From Notospermus geniculatus (taxonomy: Eukaryota > Nemertea > Pilidiophora > Heteronemertea > Lineidae), in NCBI GenBank assembly GCA_002633025.1, contig NMRB01001564.1, forward strand, positions 1 to 64,000: a stretch of 64,000 nucleotides of DNA, read 5' to 3'. A model generated the notes under the pieces. The model was not told the origin of the DNA. It saw only the letters and a program-made list of their open reading frames with translations, and searched no databases. A program made the position numbers and the translations under genes. Positions 34,564 to 45,600 of this stretch are shown one piece after another (the first letter of the stretch is position 1; each line of letters starts with the position of its first letter).

Positions 34564-35358
34564 CAGTCTTGTTAAAAAATAAAAAGACAGCGATGTTTTC
34601 TATTCTGCCGAGATGCCAATGGTCATTTATGGGCAAGATTGCCATTTTTATACACAAAAATATGTTGCCTAAATGATGACATACCAAATTTAGGATTTGT
34701 GGCAAATTATCATGAAAATATTAGAATTTCAAAATATGAAGAAAAAATACAATTTATAGAATCATCAATTTTCATTTCAAAATTAGCGTGATATTATTCC
34801 CTGATGATTTCTAAGAAATTCTGTGAAAAACGTTTCGAAAAATCTCTTGTCGTTTTCAAGATATATCAAAATATCATCAGAAAAATATGCCATATTTTTG
34901 GGGCATTTTGAGACTTTCGTTAAATTCCCCATCTATTGGTGTAAAAATGGTGGAATAATCAGCATGAACTATTATGTTATCATGATAAGTGACTGTTGAC
35001 GAGGGAAAAATATGGAAACTATCGAATTTTGCAAAATACCAAATTCATAAAAACTGATGATATTTTGACATATCTGGAAAATGAGAAACGATTTTTAAAA
35101 AGTTTCTTCACAAGAATTCATAGGATCGACTGGGGAATGATATCACGCTGTTTTTAAATTGAAAATTACGAATTTTGAAAAATGAGGCTTTTTGAGATTG
35201 ATATTTTCATGATATTTTCGTGATATTTTGTCACAAACCCTCAATTTTGTATGTGACCCTTTTAACAACATTATAGGGCATAACATAACACAAGTCGAGG
35301 TTGAAACCTTCGATACTTGCTGAGATATTAGCTGTCTTTTTACTTTTTAACAAGACTG
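34564..35358. mobile_element. TA-flanked long foldback (Tc1/mariner-type ends), 795 bp
   Basis: cagtcttgttaaaaaataaa (34564) is mirrored by actttttaacaagactg (ends 35358). TA is on both sides (34562-34563, 35359-35360). The arms extend almost to the centre near 34960 (for example atatcaaaatatcatcag pairs with ctgatgatattttgacatat), so it is a full foldback without coding capacity. Confidence 0.85.
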
Positions 35359-35781
35359 TACCTACTATAAAAATTTAGTGATGATAAGACCAACGGTTAA
35401 GGCGAAACTGCACTTCAAAGGTTTACGCTATTATGTACTATCAAAACCCATACCGGTAGTTGTAATCCACTGCCATTATCGGAGAGTAATGTTTAAAAGA
35501 TGATTCCGACACAATTGCACAAACGGGCAATTTTCATGATAACATACATTCTGGTGTAGGCCAGTAAAACAAAATTGTAAACGGGTGAAGGTTGTGCGGA
35601 AAATTCCATTATCTGCTGAAGTCTTTAGGCCAATCGCACTTCGCCGACCTTGGTCAGCCGACTGTAATAGGTTGAACACAAACAATAATGTTACACCACA
35701 GGTGTCACAGGACCTGATTCCTGTCACCTGGTGATAGGTGTGACCGGAATCAGCGTCCTAGGAATGCAGATCCTCCAAAGA

Positions 35782-36060
35782 TAGATAGATAGATAGATAT
35801 GTGCTTTATTTGACCAAATTAAGTAAATAACATAAAAAATAATTGTGCAAACATAATGGAGACAAGAGACACAGGGTAATTACATACAAATAATTGTACA
35901 CAAAATAAAACAGCATAGGTCAGGAGACATGCGCAAGGCCAGAAAGACCGCTGGTGCGCAGGCCACCAAAAAGATAGAGTACACGAATAAATAATTAGTT
36001 TAAATCAAAATTAAATGACAGCAATGTGAGGGTTGAAAGGTTATAAAGTGGCTTGCAGCT
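35782..36060 (-). mobile_element. Possible LINE 3' UTR with gata microsatellite tail (antisense)
   Basis: (tagata)n at 35781-35797 is followed by tgtgctttatttgacc; read on the minus strand this is an AATAAA-containing 3' UTR ending in a simple repeat, as many CR1/L2 elements end. No coding block is readable. Confidence 0.35.
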
Positions 36061-36944
36061 ATTTTGACACATACAAGAGAAAAAGGCAAGCGAGTTAATG
36101 GTCGGCAAGGGAACATACATAACAGTTTGGAATAGTACAGACAGTATCATAATTTTCAAGTAGCCCGCTATTGTAAAGGTTATATTTGAATGGTCATGGT
36201 CTCTCTAGCCATATATTCTAATCCCTCGCTGAACAATAAGACCGGTGTAATAGAATCTAATGGCCCCCGATATGTGATGTCCCCCAACAACACATTTACG
36301 GATTAAGCAGCACCATTGAATTGGACTCTATAGACAGACGAAGATCCTTAATTCTATGACAAATAATTCATGGGGACATCAGGAAGACGGATACATCAGA
36401 TTTTATCACACCTGACTTCGATTCCAGGGGGACTTGGATTCCTTTCACACCTGTCTAATAATTTGGAAACAGAGCATTACTATTCAGCATTGACGTCACC
36501 TATTTCTAATGTTACGCAAACACATCCCTGTGTGGTCTTTGTGAAAAGGACTCAGTTCAGGGCCTACATGGGCTTCTGGTATGTAGGCCTACATGCACAT
36601 GTACATACAGCGTGACTTCCACTTGTTGATGGTCAGGGCGCAAATAAGGTGCTGCCACCTACATGCTTGGGTACTCTATCATGTTTGGAGTCCCACTAAA
36701 ACATGGCGAATGTCCCAGGTTATTTCAGTTACTGCCCGCGCTGTGGCGCGGGTAAATTTTTTAAAACGTGAGAGGCCCTGGTTTTATGCATGCAGTTCAG
36801 CTTTAAGGAGGACTGGAAATGATGTATCGATGGCGCAATTAGTCACTTCGCTCAGCAGTTTGTTTGTAAATTTAGATTTAATTTCAAACTTATGATCTGA
36901 TGACGTCACAATGACGTCACAGATTTACTCAAACCACATGACAG
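36061..36944. other. No gene seen
   Basis: Short frames only. Nothing recognised on either strand. Confidence 0.4.
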
Positions 36945-37185
36945 CAACAGAATTTCTAGAGAGGCATGCTACCAACAAATTACTCATAAGACAAAGAAAG
37001 CCTGGACATAAACAAACAAGATGTAAATAAACAATGAATTTCGTGGCCCGCGAAAATACCCGTGATACATTATATTTTCGCGGGCCACGAAATTCATTGT
37101 TTATTTACATTTTGTTTGTTTATGTCCAGGCTTTCTTTTTTTATGAGTAATTTGACGGTGGCATGCCTCTCTAGAAATTCTGTTG
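36945..37185. mobile_element. Foldback MITE, about 110-bp arms
   Basis: caacagaatttctagagagg is mirrored by cctctctagaaattctgttg; aaacaatgaatttcgtggcc pairs with ggccacgaaattcattgttt around a centre near 37060. Confidence 0.9.
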
Positions 37186-37249
37186 ATTCCAGAAGTACTC
37201 ATTATGGTGGTTTGGCATGTCCCAAAAGTCCAAAATAACATAATGAAAA

Positions 37250-37570
37250 CATTCAAAGAGAGAAGACGCACAAAAGTCAACACAACGTATAGTAATGAAC
37301 AGGGAGTCAACTTCCAGAAATTCGCAAATTTTGGATCCCAACCGGGGTCTTCTTCAGGATCGCACTTTTCCACACTAGATTTCAGAAGAGACTGAGCTGA
37401 ATCCCAAATGTAGATCTGAAATACCCTGTACAAACAGGAGGTGTCAGCAATTAAGGAATGAATAGAGGCCAAGCCCCCAAAATTGGTTGCTAGACCTAAT
37501 CAAAAAGGGAGTCTGTGTAATTAGTAGAAAATTAATTAGGCTGAAAGAAAAGGACTTTTATAACTTATGA
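37250..37570 (-). repeat. Hammerhead-like repeat module, copy 2
   Basis: Minus strand 37358-37312 reads ctgaagaagaccccggttgg then gatccaaaatttgcgaattt and ctgg: a CUGANGA box, a stem II hairpin and an AAATT-TGCG-AATTT stem III. G12 of the GAAA core is altered (ccaaa). The flank aagcccccaaaattggttgc matches copy 3. Confidence 0.5.
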
Positions 37571-37734
37571 CATGTGTAATTTAAAATGAGCAAGAGTGAC
37601 ACGAAGATAATCACGAAGATAATGTATGACCAATGCATGGAATGAAGAGGAGTGCAGCTATAGAATAGCACCTACACAAAAAACAGAGTATTGCGTCAGA
37701 ATAAGATGAATATCCAAGATACAGAAAAGCACAA

Positions 37735-38030
37735 AATTGACACACCAAATGATAATAAGCAAGAAGTCAATCTCCAGAATTCACGAATTTTCGACCCCAA
37801 CCGGGGTCTTTTTCAAGTGGAACTTTACAATCTGAAACTCTAGAGAAGACTGAGCTGAAACCCGAATGTAGAACTACATAACCTGTGTAGACAGGATGAG
37901 TAAGCAATTAAGGAAAGAATAGTGTCCAAGCCCCACGGATGGTTGCTGGACCTAATTTAATGAGTGGATGTAATTAAGGAGAAACTAATTTAGCTGAAAG
38001 AAAAGGGTTTAATAACTGCAGGGTTGCTCA
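37735..38030 (-). repeat. Hammerhead-like repeat module, copy 3
   Basis: Minus strand 37815-37774 has a GACCCC-GGTT-GGGGTC stem II, GAAAATTCGTGAATTC and TGG. Stem III (AATTC/GAATT) is perfectly paired; the CUGANGA box is cttgaaaaa. Same flanks as copies 1 and 2 (aaacccgaatgtagaact, aagccccacggatggttgct). Confidence 0.5.
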
Positions 38031-38137
38031 ACCTGACCACAAAGGATGTAACTAACTTTAGTTACATCCTTTAGAGAAGGACTTCTTGATCTTCATCACC
38101 AGATTCTGCCACAGTAGGATGTCAACTGACAAATTGT

Positions 38138-38545
38138 ATCGTTTACGTCACACTAGCATGATTGATACCCGTGGCGAGCACATATTCAGAGGACGCATGT
38201 GGCCAGAGGATGGCATTTTGCTGGGCGTCTGCATGGGGAGAATATGTTTGGAGGGGCCAACACCTTGGGCAATAATCTAGGTCTATGGGAAGCAGGTGGC
38301 AGCAGTTTTATGTGTTGAAGTTCCTGTTTTCTAATCACCCTGCATGGTTGAAGAAAATATTGGTGGGCATAGTAGCCTGGTTCCGCTGGCCACCGTTTAC
38401 ACGCAACGCCATCTAAACAGTGGCCAGCGGAACCAGGCAAGTGGGCATTGCAAATCATTGGAAGTTTCTTCATGCATTTTTTTTCGCTAAGGGGTAAAAA
38501 ATAAAATGGCACCCACTTAAGGACCACTCCCATATCATTCTCAAC
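38138..38545. repeat. Dispersed repeat R, copy 2 (inverted relative to 20757-21108)
   Basis: Contains acccgtggcgagcacatatt, ggccagaggatggcattttg and cctggttccgctggccaccg in reverse order relative to copy 1. It interrupts the segment shared with 52.1 kb: gacaaattgtatc breaks off here and attctatttcagcc resumes after it. Confidence 0.8.
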
Positions 38546-38625
38546 ATTTCCTGTGAAAACGGTGGCATTTCGATCAAAAACCACGGAGGAGTTAGCGGTC
38601 AAACTTAAAGTGCCACCGTCAATTA
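38514..38625 (-). pseudogene. Possible beta-helix repeat-protein fragment
   Basis: Minus strand reads DGGTLSLTANSSVVFDRNAT then VFTGNVEND. The G-G-x-L-S / S-V-V-F-x-x-N / F-T-G-N pattern is that of right-handed beta-helix repeats. Only one repeat is present, next to repeat R, and there is no start or splice context. Confidence 0.3.
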
Positions 38626-38659
38626 TAATATAGATTAAAGTTAGTTCATTCTATTTCAG

Positions 38660-38831
38660 CCTTCACAACGATTGGTCTTCAGTTGGAACTCACCAATGTT
38701 GAGAGCAAAATTGTCGACGACAGTGTTTTCAAGCCACCATGCAAAGCAGAGACAAGAAAAGTTCCCGCTGGCCAGGTCTTGTTTATGTCCTCTTCCTCAG
38801 CCTTTGCCTTGCCGATTGAATACAACAGAGT
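38660..38831 (+). pseudogene. Internal exon fragment, copy A (TNVESKIVDD protein)
   Basis: Follows a ttctatttcag acceptor and reads LELTNVESKIVDDSVFKPPC then AETRKVPAGQVLF and FALPIEYN. The same sequence is at 52194-52360. No family recognised. The downstream frame contains sequence (tagttccaaaatcttcgtta) that is also shared with 53380-53470 and looks non-coding, so the exon end is not certain (a weak GTAGTT donor is at about 38832). Confidence 0.5.
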
Positions 38832-39189
38832 AGTTCCAAAATCTTCGTTACCTAGGTTGTGGCATCGCTACGCCCTCCGACTACACTCGCACAAAGCCTT
38901 GGCTTCTTTCGCCGCCGACACTGTTAAAATGAAATGGTCCATGGACCATGTGCTCACCTGGGTGAACGTAAAGAAGAACAAATGACAAATGTTAAATTGA
39001 AATGTTCCCAAAAAGATTCTAGGTCAAATAGCCACAATATGTGCAGGGAGGGCTCCCAGACCCCCCTTCGGCAACACGCCCACCGCCGCCCCTCTCAAGA
39101 CCAAAACCCGTGGAGAACACTGACCCCCCCCCCACACACACGCATGTGCTGCACGTCTGATTCTTATGAAGTTTGTCCCATGATTTCAG

Positions 39190-39381
39190 ATTCCTACTCC
39201 GGCCGACTTCAGGCGTATGGTCCTTGGTACCAATAATCGTGGTCCAGCCGCCGAATCAGTTTCTGAAGAGTCGGAGGAAGAAGCGTCCCCAGAGAGTGAT
39301 GAGAGTGACAATGATGGTGATGGTGGGAGCGAGGAGAAAAAGAGAAAAAGGGGATGCGCATTACAGGGCATAATTTGCTAG
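39190..39381 (+). CDS. C-terminal exon, copy A (acidic tail, KKRKRGCAL)
   Basis: Starts after the acceptor tcccatgatttcag and encodes 63 residues ending with TAG at 39379-39381: IPTPADFRRMVLG, then the Ser/Glu/Asp-rich SVSEESEEEASPESDESDND, then EEKKRKRGCALQGIIC. The acidic run next to a basic cluster suggests a nuclear or nucleic-acid-associated protein, but no family is recognised. It lies 360 bp after the copy A internal exon, as in copy B, so both probably belong to one gene or gene remnant. The overlapping frames in the other two phases and on the minus strand are shadows. Confidence 0.6.
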   Translation: MPTPADFRRMVLGTNNRGPAAESVSEESEEEASPESDESDNDGDGGSEEKKRKRGCALQGIIC

Positions 39382-39480
39382 TAGGTAGGCCTAGTTGAGA
39401 ACCTACATCGGCATTGTAACCTACATGTATAGAACACAAGACTGTGTAACTCTATGTACTCACCTAAAGCTAGGAATCTA

Positions 39481-39736
39481 TGGCATGCCGTTTGTTCTTT
39501 TAATCAAATAAACCAGGACTGGTTTTCTTGTTTTTTATTTAAAAAAATACGTTTATTTTGAAAAAAAATCTTGTTTTTTTACAGAATCTGGAAAAAACCA
39601 AGTTTTTAAAAAAAGAAACTTGTTTTTTCCCATTTTGCAGAAAAGAAGTTGTTTTTCTAAAACTAGTTTAAAAAAACATTTTTTTAAAAACCATTTTTTT
39701 TGTTATTTGATTAAATGAACAAATGGCTTGCCAATA
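39481..39736. mobile_element. AT-rich foldback MITE (gccgtttgttc), copy A
   Basis: gccgtttgttcttttaatca is mirrored by gattaaatgaacaaatggc. The interior is a run of aaaccaagtttttt-type words. Copy B is at 55541-55866; both follow the same C-terminal exon by about 100 bp, so the MITE was present before the duplication. Confidence 0.85.
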
Positions 39737-40044
39737 AGTTTCTGTTCACAGATACGCCTTTGTATTGATACATTTGGCTGTTTAAACAATGGACTGAACC
39801 GAGTCAGTGGATTCCTTTTGATTATGACTTGTGATTACTGCAACCTCCTCAGCACACACCTCTTTTTGAATTCGCATGTTTATAATTCCTCTACATTTGC
39901 TACTCTGTATCATGCCATTTCTAAAAGTTTTCATACCTGGTGAAGACACACATTAAGTGTCGAAAGCTTGTATCGTGTCCTCGGACCAATAAACAGTTGA
40001 TCTTCAATAAGGTGTCACACTCATTTTCTATGGATATAAAAGCC
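39737..40044 (+). repeat. Possible Penelope-like 3' end with hammerhead-like motif
   Basis: CTGGTGA (39937) is followed by the hairpin GACAC...GTGTC and GAAAGC (39962). This is a CUGRUGA-stem II-GAAA arrangement. Downstream is ctcggaccaataaacagttg. No coding remnant is clear upstream. Confidence 0.35.
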
Positions 40045-40690
40045 GTAAGGGCCCATTTACACATGCAACTTCATATGCAACTTTTCATATGCAACTTCAT
40101 GCAACTTGTTGCATAAACCTGGTGAGACGAAAAAGTTTCATAAAAGTTGCATGTGTAAACGGGCACGCAACTTGTTGCAACTCGATCACGCTGCATATTG
40201 CATCGATTTTTCTATGTGTAAAGGGCCGTTTACACATGCAACTTTTCATATGCAACTTAATGCAACTTGTTGCATAAACCTGATGAGACCAACAATTTCA
40301 TCAAAGTTGCATGTGTAAACGGGCATACTTGTTGCAAATTTAGGATCCATATCCTATTTTCTGGTGAAGTTGCAACAAGTTGCACGTCGCTGGCCAATGA
40401 GAATACAGCAAAAAATCATGTGACGCCTACTAAAGCCAAAATGGCTGCCGAACAAAGGATTCCCGCCAAAATTCCTGTAACTTGTTGCGAACTTCTGCAA
40501 CTTATCGCGCTGGATGTTGCAATGTGTAAACGTCACAGGAAGACTGCAACAAGTTGCAGATTGCAGCAACTTGCAACTTGGTGCAACCTAGTGTAAACCG
40601 CCCTTTAATCGTCCCAGGTAGTTTGCAACAAGTTGCAAGTTGCTGCAACTTGCAACTTGGTGCAACCTAGTGTAAACCGCCCTTTATGGA
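40045..40690. repeat. tgcaacttgttgca-rich inverted/tandem repeat cluster
   Basis: Words tttacacatgcaact, gcaacttgttgca and catgtgtaaacgggc occur repeatedly in both orientations, for example 40050, 40098, 40228, 40300 and 40560-40680. This looks like several related foldbacks inserted near each other. Confidence 0.7.
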
Positions 40691-41074
40691 AGCGCAGTTA
40701 TAGGGCTCTATTTTCATCCTGTCATTTAACCAATCATCGATGAAAAATGGAATCAGGAGCAAGGAATAACAATGATTAATACTTGTCCTTGCAATGATTG
40801 TCAACTAATTGGAAAGACCTTCAAATTATTGGGGACAAACGCAAATACCGGACATCTTGATCACAAATTACCTGCCAAACAAATTATCGTAATTAAATCG
40901 TAGAAAGATGCTATATAGGATCGGATACCGGGTATCCTATGCCAGACATGTTGCAGTGGTATCGGGACACGATATTGGGCGAGATATATTTTGGTAAGTC
41001 ATTTCGCTCCACTCCATTATTTGCTCTTTTGTCGGTGATCAACCGTGTTTATCGCCGTGAATTGAAACCAAGCA
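40691..41074. other. No gene seen
   Basis: A short palindromic ggataccgggtatcc lies at 40923-40937; nothing else recognised. Confidence 0.4.
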
Positions 41075-41640
41075 TTGCTGTCATAGACTCGGGACCCAGT
41101 CGTTGTGTCGGCGACCTCCCGCCGCCGCGCTACACTCCACAAACGACTGGGAAAGCAAGCTGCAAAATCATCGCCTAGCGTACCGACAACAACAACGGAT
41201 ATGAATGAGTTCAGCCAATCAGAAACTGCGTCTTGAACGGCCGTCGGCTGCTCGTTGCAAGATCCCAACTCAGCTGATTATCGGAACTGTCTTCGACGTC
41301 AAGGACGGTATCGTGGTACCTAAGTTCGATACTTAGGTGCGATAAGCAGTACTTACGGATTTATCAATATCCTGCTAGTGACGTTGAAAAGTTACTGGAC
41401 GGGCGAGAGGCTCTGGTAAATTACACCATCCAGAGAAATAACAACCAATTAAAAAAGTGGGACAGATTTTCCCTAGTAGATTGCTTTCGGGCAATTTCAT
41501 TTGTCGAGATGGGCGTTGTTGTTGTCGGTACGCTAGCCGCTGATTTTGCAGCTTGCTTTCCCAGTCGTTTGTGAAGTGTAGCGCGGCGGCCGGAGCGACA
41601 CAGCGACTGGGTCCCGATATGCTGTCACTGCCGCATGCAA
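41075..41640. mobile_element. Foldback MITE, about 150-bp arms
   Basis: tcgggacccagtcgttgtgt (41089) is mirrored by acacagcgactgggtcccga (to about 41618); aaacgactgggaaagcaagc pairs with gcttgctttcccagtcgttt. Minus-strand frames crossing it are artefacts of the arms. Confidence 0.85.
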
Positions 41641-41705
41641 AACTACCATGACCACGATGGTTGAAGGCAAATTGACAGGGACGGTAAAAACGCATACATG
41701 TATTA

Positions 41706-42124
41706 GGCCACACTTTTTTTATTCGTTGGGTTACGAATCCGCCAACCATGGTGATTTTCCCAAAAGTGAAAAAAGCCAAGGCCGTTTTTGACGAGTGTTT
41801 TTCCCCGCCGGCAATAAATTCCGCGTGATCAAATGTACGAAGGAAAAGGTAACGAAAATAAAGGTTGCGTCGGCAAAAATGCTCATCAGATGCGTTTGTC
41901 AGAATGCTAAAATATATCCTCAAATGCTGGGAAATCGCATCGCAGAACATCCAAATTTGAAAATTGGTGACTTTTTTTATTTTCCCCAATATCATCTTGA
42001 GCTGTAGTATTTTGTTGAAACGTGAAAACACAAACATAGTTATTTTTATTTATTTTTTTTTCTGCCCACCCGCACATATGTTTTGGATTGGAAGTTTCGT
42101 AATCCAACAAATAAAAAAAAGTTC
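41706..42124. mobile_element. Short inverted-repeat element, 419 bp
   Basis: acttttttttattcgttggg then ttacgaa (41707) is mirrored by ttcgtaatccaacaaataaa (ends about 42119). The interior has no recognised protein. Confidence 0.55.
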
Positions 42125-42501
42125 AACCATCACGTAGGCCTGATGCTAACCGTGTAGGTTTGGGCCTGGTGACGGTTTTGAGGCCTTCTTTCGCAATGTC
42201 TGGGTCCCTGCGTTTTGCATCTATTCAGCCTTGTCCAAATACACAGACAGGTACATGGTTTATTTGAAGGAGTTGGGCCGGCAGATGTTGGTTAAAATAA
42301 GGCTGGTATATATCAAGTGCGGGTTACAGGTAAATTGGTCTGGGTTAGGATGACAGTCAAATTGGTGAAATCAATGTATACCAAATGCTATGGCCAGCAT
42401 GTAAACCTGATCGCCACCGAAGAAAATTGGCTATTGACACCAAGATGGTGTGCGCTGGACCTTTGCGGATCGACTGAACTGCTGGTCATTCTTTCAGAGA
42501 C
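42125..42501. other. Upstream region of the ependymin-related gene; no other gene
   Basis: Mixed sequence before the predicted start. A gtatatat word at about 42307 is the only TATA-like stretch; no promoter can be asserted. Confidence 0.35.
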
Positions 42502-42665
42502 ATGAAGTCCTTCATCGTCGTCGTCTGCCTGACAGTCCTTGTTGGCATGGCAACTCCTTGTTGCGTGCCAGAGAAGGTTTCGTTTGATTTCTCACTCCGA
42601 ATAAATTATACGAGAATCTCACCTCGCTATGGAAGACGCTCGTACGTCCAATCGCAAAACGCAAG
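42502..42665 (+). CDS. Ependymin-related gene, exon 1
   Basis: ATG at 42502; signal peptide, then PCCVPEK. Donor AAG|GTTAGT at 42666, phase 2. Confidence 0.7.
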
Positions 42666-45600
42666 GTTAGTAAACTGTTGGCGTTCTCAAAGGCTAAGGT
42701 TCCTCACCAATATCCGGGTATTTAAAGCAAAAAATATGGGCCGTATTCAAAAAGGGTGATCATCGCGCGATTAAGGGTGTTTAGCCAAATCAGCGTACAA
42801 ATTCTGCATTACACAGGTTAAAGGCCAAGAAAACTATAAGCAGTACTTCCACCTATCGAAAACCCCGGTTCTTGCGCTTATTTTTTGCCGTGTCTAATAG
42901 ACCCGTGTTTAAAAACCCCGTGTCTATTAGACACGGCGAGCTCGCCAGCATGCAATTGTAATGTATTGAAAATAGGTGTAAGCGCGAGGTGGGTTTTTTC
43001 AAGCCCGGGGAAGACACGGGTCTAAAAAACCCGGGGATTTTGGATAGGTGGAAGTACTGCTAATAGAGTTGTTGTTGCTTATTCCTAACAGTCCGCGCCC
43101 CCTGACTGTCCGCGTGAAATGTGACAAGAAACTGTAGTCAATAGTCAACTCACCGAAATCTGATCACTCATAAGCGGTACGCACTCAAACCCTGATTATT
43201 TGAGAATGGCTTAGTTCTTTGTCTGGTGTGTAGAGAAACAATCATTTGTATTCGTCACATGTAATGTGTTTCCCACCGATGAAGAATCAATTGTTCATTT
43301 AATGACAGTCATATCCAGGCAAGAAAAACTTTGGTGATATCTATAATGTACTGTAAAGCCTTGTTCACACTGGGGGCGCGGTGGTCATGATTAGCGGAAA
43401 AGAAATCTAACCATTCAAAGCATCCAAATCCTCAGGCAGCACGCGATTCGACGCTGAAAAATACTGCAGGAGCGATCAGGGGCGGTGGAAATCGCTCGTC
43501 GCGTCCTACCTCTTCTTACCACATCGCGTCGAACGGCACACTAAAATAGGCTTAACAGTGGGAACAATCAGCCGCGAAAAAAATCGCATTGCACTGCGCC
43601 TGCAGTGTGAACATGGATTAAGCCTATAGCTGTTCACACTTGCGGTGCGACGCGACGGGCGATTTCCTCTGTTCCCGATCGCTCTTGCAGTATTTTTCCG
43701 CGTCGAATCGTCTGCCGCGAGGATTTGAATTATTTGAATGATGGCACTTCCGCTATGTAATCATGGGGTTTCTGCATCCCTCTTGCGTCTTGGTCTTTTC
43801 AATGTCAATGCCATTGCTGTACACTGACTGTTGAACGAACTGTTGTTCAACTGTCTATTGTGACAGTCCAAGCGGGACAGTTGAGTTGGGACTGTACCAA
43901 GGATTAGTATCTACTTATTGCTGACAATCACTGTTGTGGGTTGGAATCGAACTACCTACATGTTTAATGCTGCTCATTTGTGGTATTGCGTTAATCGGGG
44001 GTAATTATGAGTTGCTGGGAGCCGTTTTCCACTATTGGCTATTTAATTATAGTGTGTTTGTGGTGGTCACGTTTCAGGCGGACAGTTCGGGGCGCGGACT
44101 GTTGGGAATAAGCAACAACTCTATTGTCTGATGTCTGTATGGTGCTTCACCAGAGGTGTTTACCCGCAGGATAATCACAGTGTCTAACTATCCTGCGTCT
44201 AAGTCCAAGAGGACAATGGAAATGTTGAACGATCAGGCAGGCTTGTCTAGAATTTTTCCAACAGTTTCTTTTGTCCCCCCACACTGAGACACAGGAATGT
44301 TAAGCCCGTCTCACACGAGCGCCGAGTACGGCGTCAACTGGCGCATAAACGAAGTACGAAGAACGAAACTGGACTTCATTTCCATGACGTAATGTATTTC
44401 AGGAGATGTTGGTACTACAAATATCGCCTGCTGCAAGAGCGTCTTTTAGCATATTACGTTAAACCGAAAGAATTACGGCGTATCTTGAATTTATAAATTT
44501 CCACTTCGTATCTATCAAGTGGAAACGAAAGATAAATTTCAAAGTTTAATATACACCATAACTCTTCAGTTTAACGTAACACGCTAAAAGACGCTCTTTC
44601 ACCAGGCAATATTTGTGGTACCAACCATCTCCTGAAATACATTACGTCATGGAAGTGAAGTCCATTTTCGTATTTCGTACTTCGTGTTTCGTCAGATTTG
44701 CGAAACCTCACTATTATTATCGGCAAAACCGAATTGTTCATTTCAGCGGATCTTTTGATTTCGCGGAGCAGAAATTTTACTTAACGATCCACAAGGGTTC
44801 AGATTTCCTGCTGGCGAAAATGCTCATCGAGCTTGACAAGGTAAGCAGCGTGGGTAGTTATTAAGTACGGAACGGAATCGTGGTTGCAAACGGAATATAA
44901 AAAAAGACGGACCGACCTGTAAACTGGAACGGAACAGAGCTAATCTGGTGAATAGCGCTGTGTTGTGATGTTGGGTTCGTTCTGTCATGTTGGTATTAAG
45001 CTCGATTCTTGGGTCGTGCCGTTTACTTTGTTGGGGAAGTGCTTTTGTGGTGGGTTCGATTCTATATTGGGGTTAATATGGAGTTCCTTTTTGCCATTGG
45101 GATGGTGTATTGCTTAATCAGTGGTTGATTTGATTCTTGGGTGTTGGCGATCACTCTGGTGGGGAAAGCCTACCCCATCCCAATAAACATCACGGCCAGT
45201 ATAGAATCGAACCAACGACTAAAGCACTACACCAACAGCGATATTGGCAAGACCTTAGAGTTGAGCGCACCACAAACATGATAGAACGAACCGACATAAC
45301 AGCACGGCACTGTCCATTTGAAGTGCAATGAAGATTAACTTTTTTCCGTTCCAGTTTCAGGGTCAGTCCGTATTTTACATTCCGTTTGCAACCACGATTC
45401 CGTTCCGTTCCGTTCCGTACTTAATAACTACCCAAGCAGCGTTGTTCAGTAGTGATACTGCGAGAAGCCAGCGTTTAACCCCTTCGCGCCAAGTCTCCAC
45501 TTTGGTCGAGAGTGGCCTGTACCACACACCCTGGCATATTCAAATTGACCTAGAATCGTAACCAGTAGACAGATTGATGTCTGCTATGCATATTTTTTAA

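Larger units (their letters stand above)
42738..44302. mobile_element. Disrupted foldback MITE, same family as 15403-15824 (intron 1)
   Basis: Left part 42738-42838 (gggccgtattcaaaaagggt, then gtacaaattctgcattacac) and right part 44122-44302 (ctattgtctgatgtctg, then caggataatcaca) follow the order of the intact copy. Between them are other elements. The right end is cut at 44302, where different sequence follows. Confidence 0.85.

Noticed and set aside
40045-40690. CRISPR-like array from repeated gcaacttgttgca words
   Set aside because: Repeats are irregular, palindromic and in both orientations with no constant spacer length; the genome is eukaryotic.
41375-42037. 220-codon minus-strand ORF
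   Set aside because: It runs through one arm of a foldback and an inverted-repeat element, has no motif, and the other arm gives a matching shadow frame.
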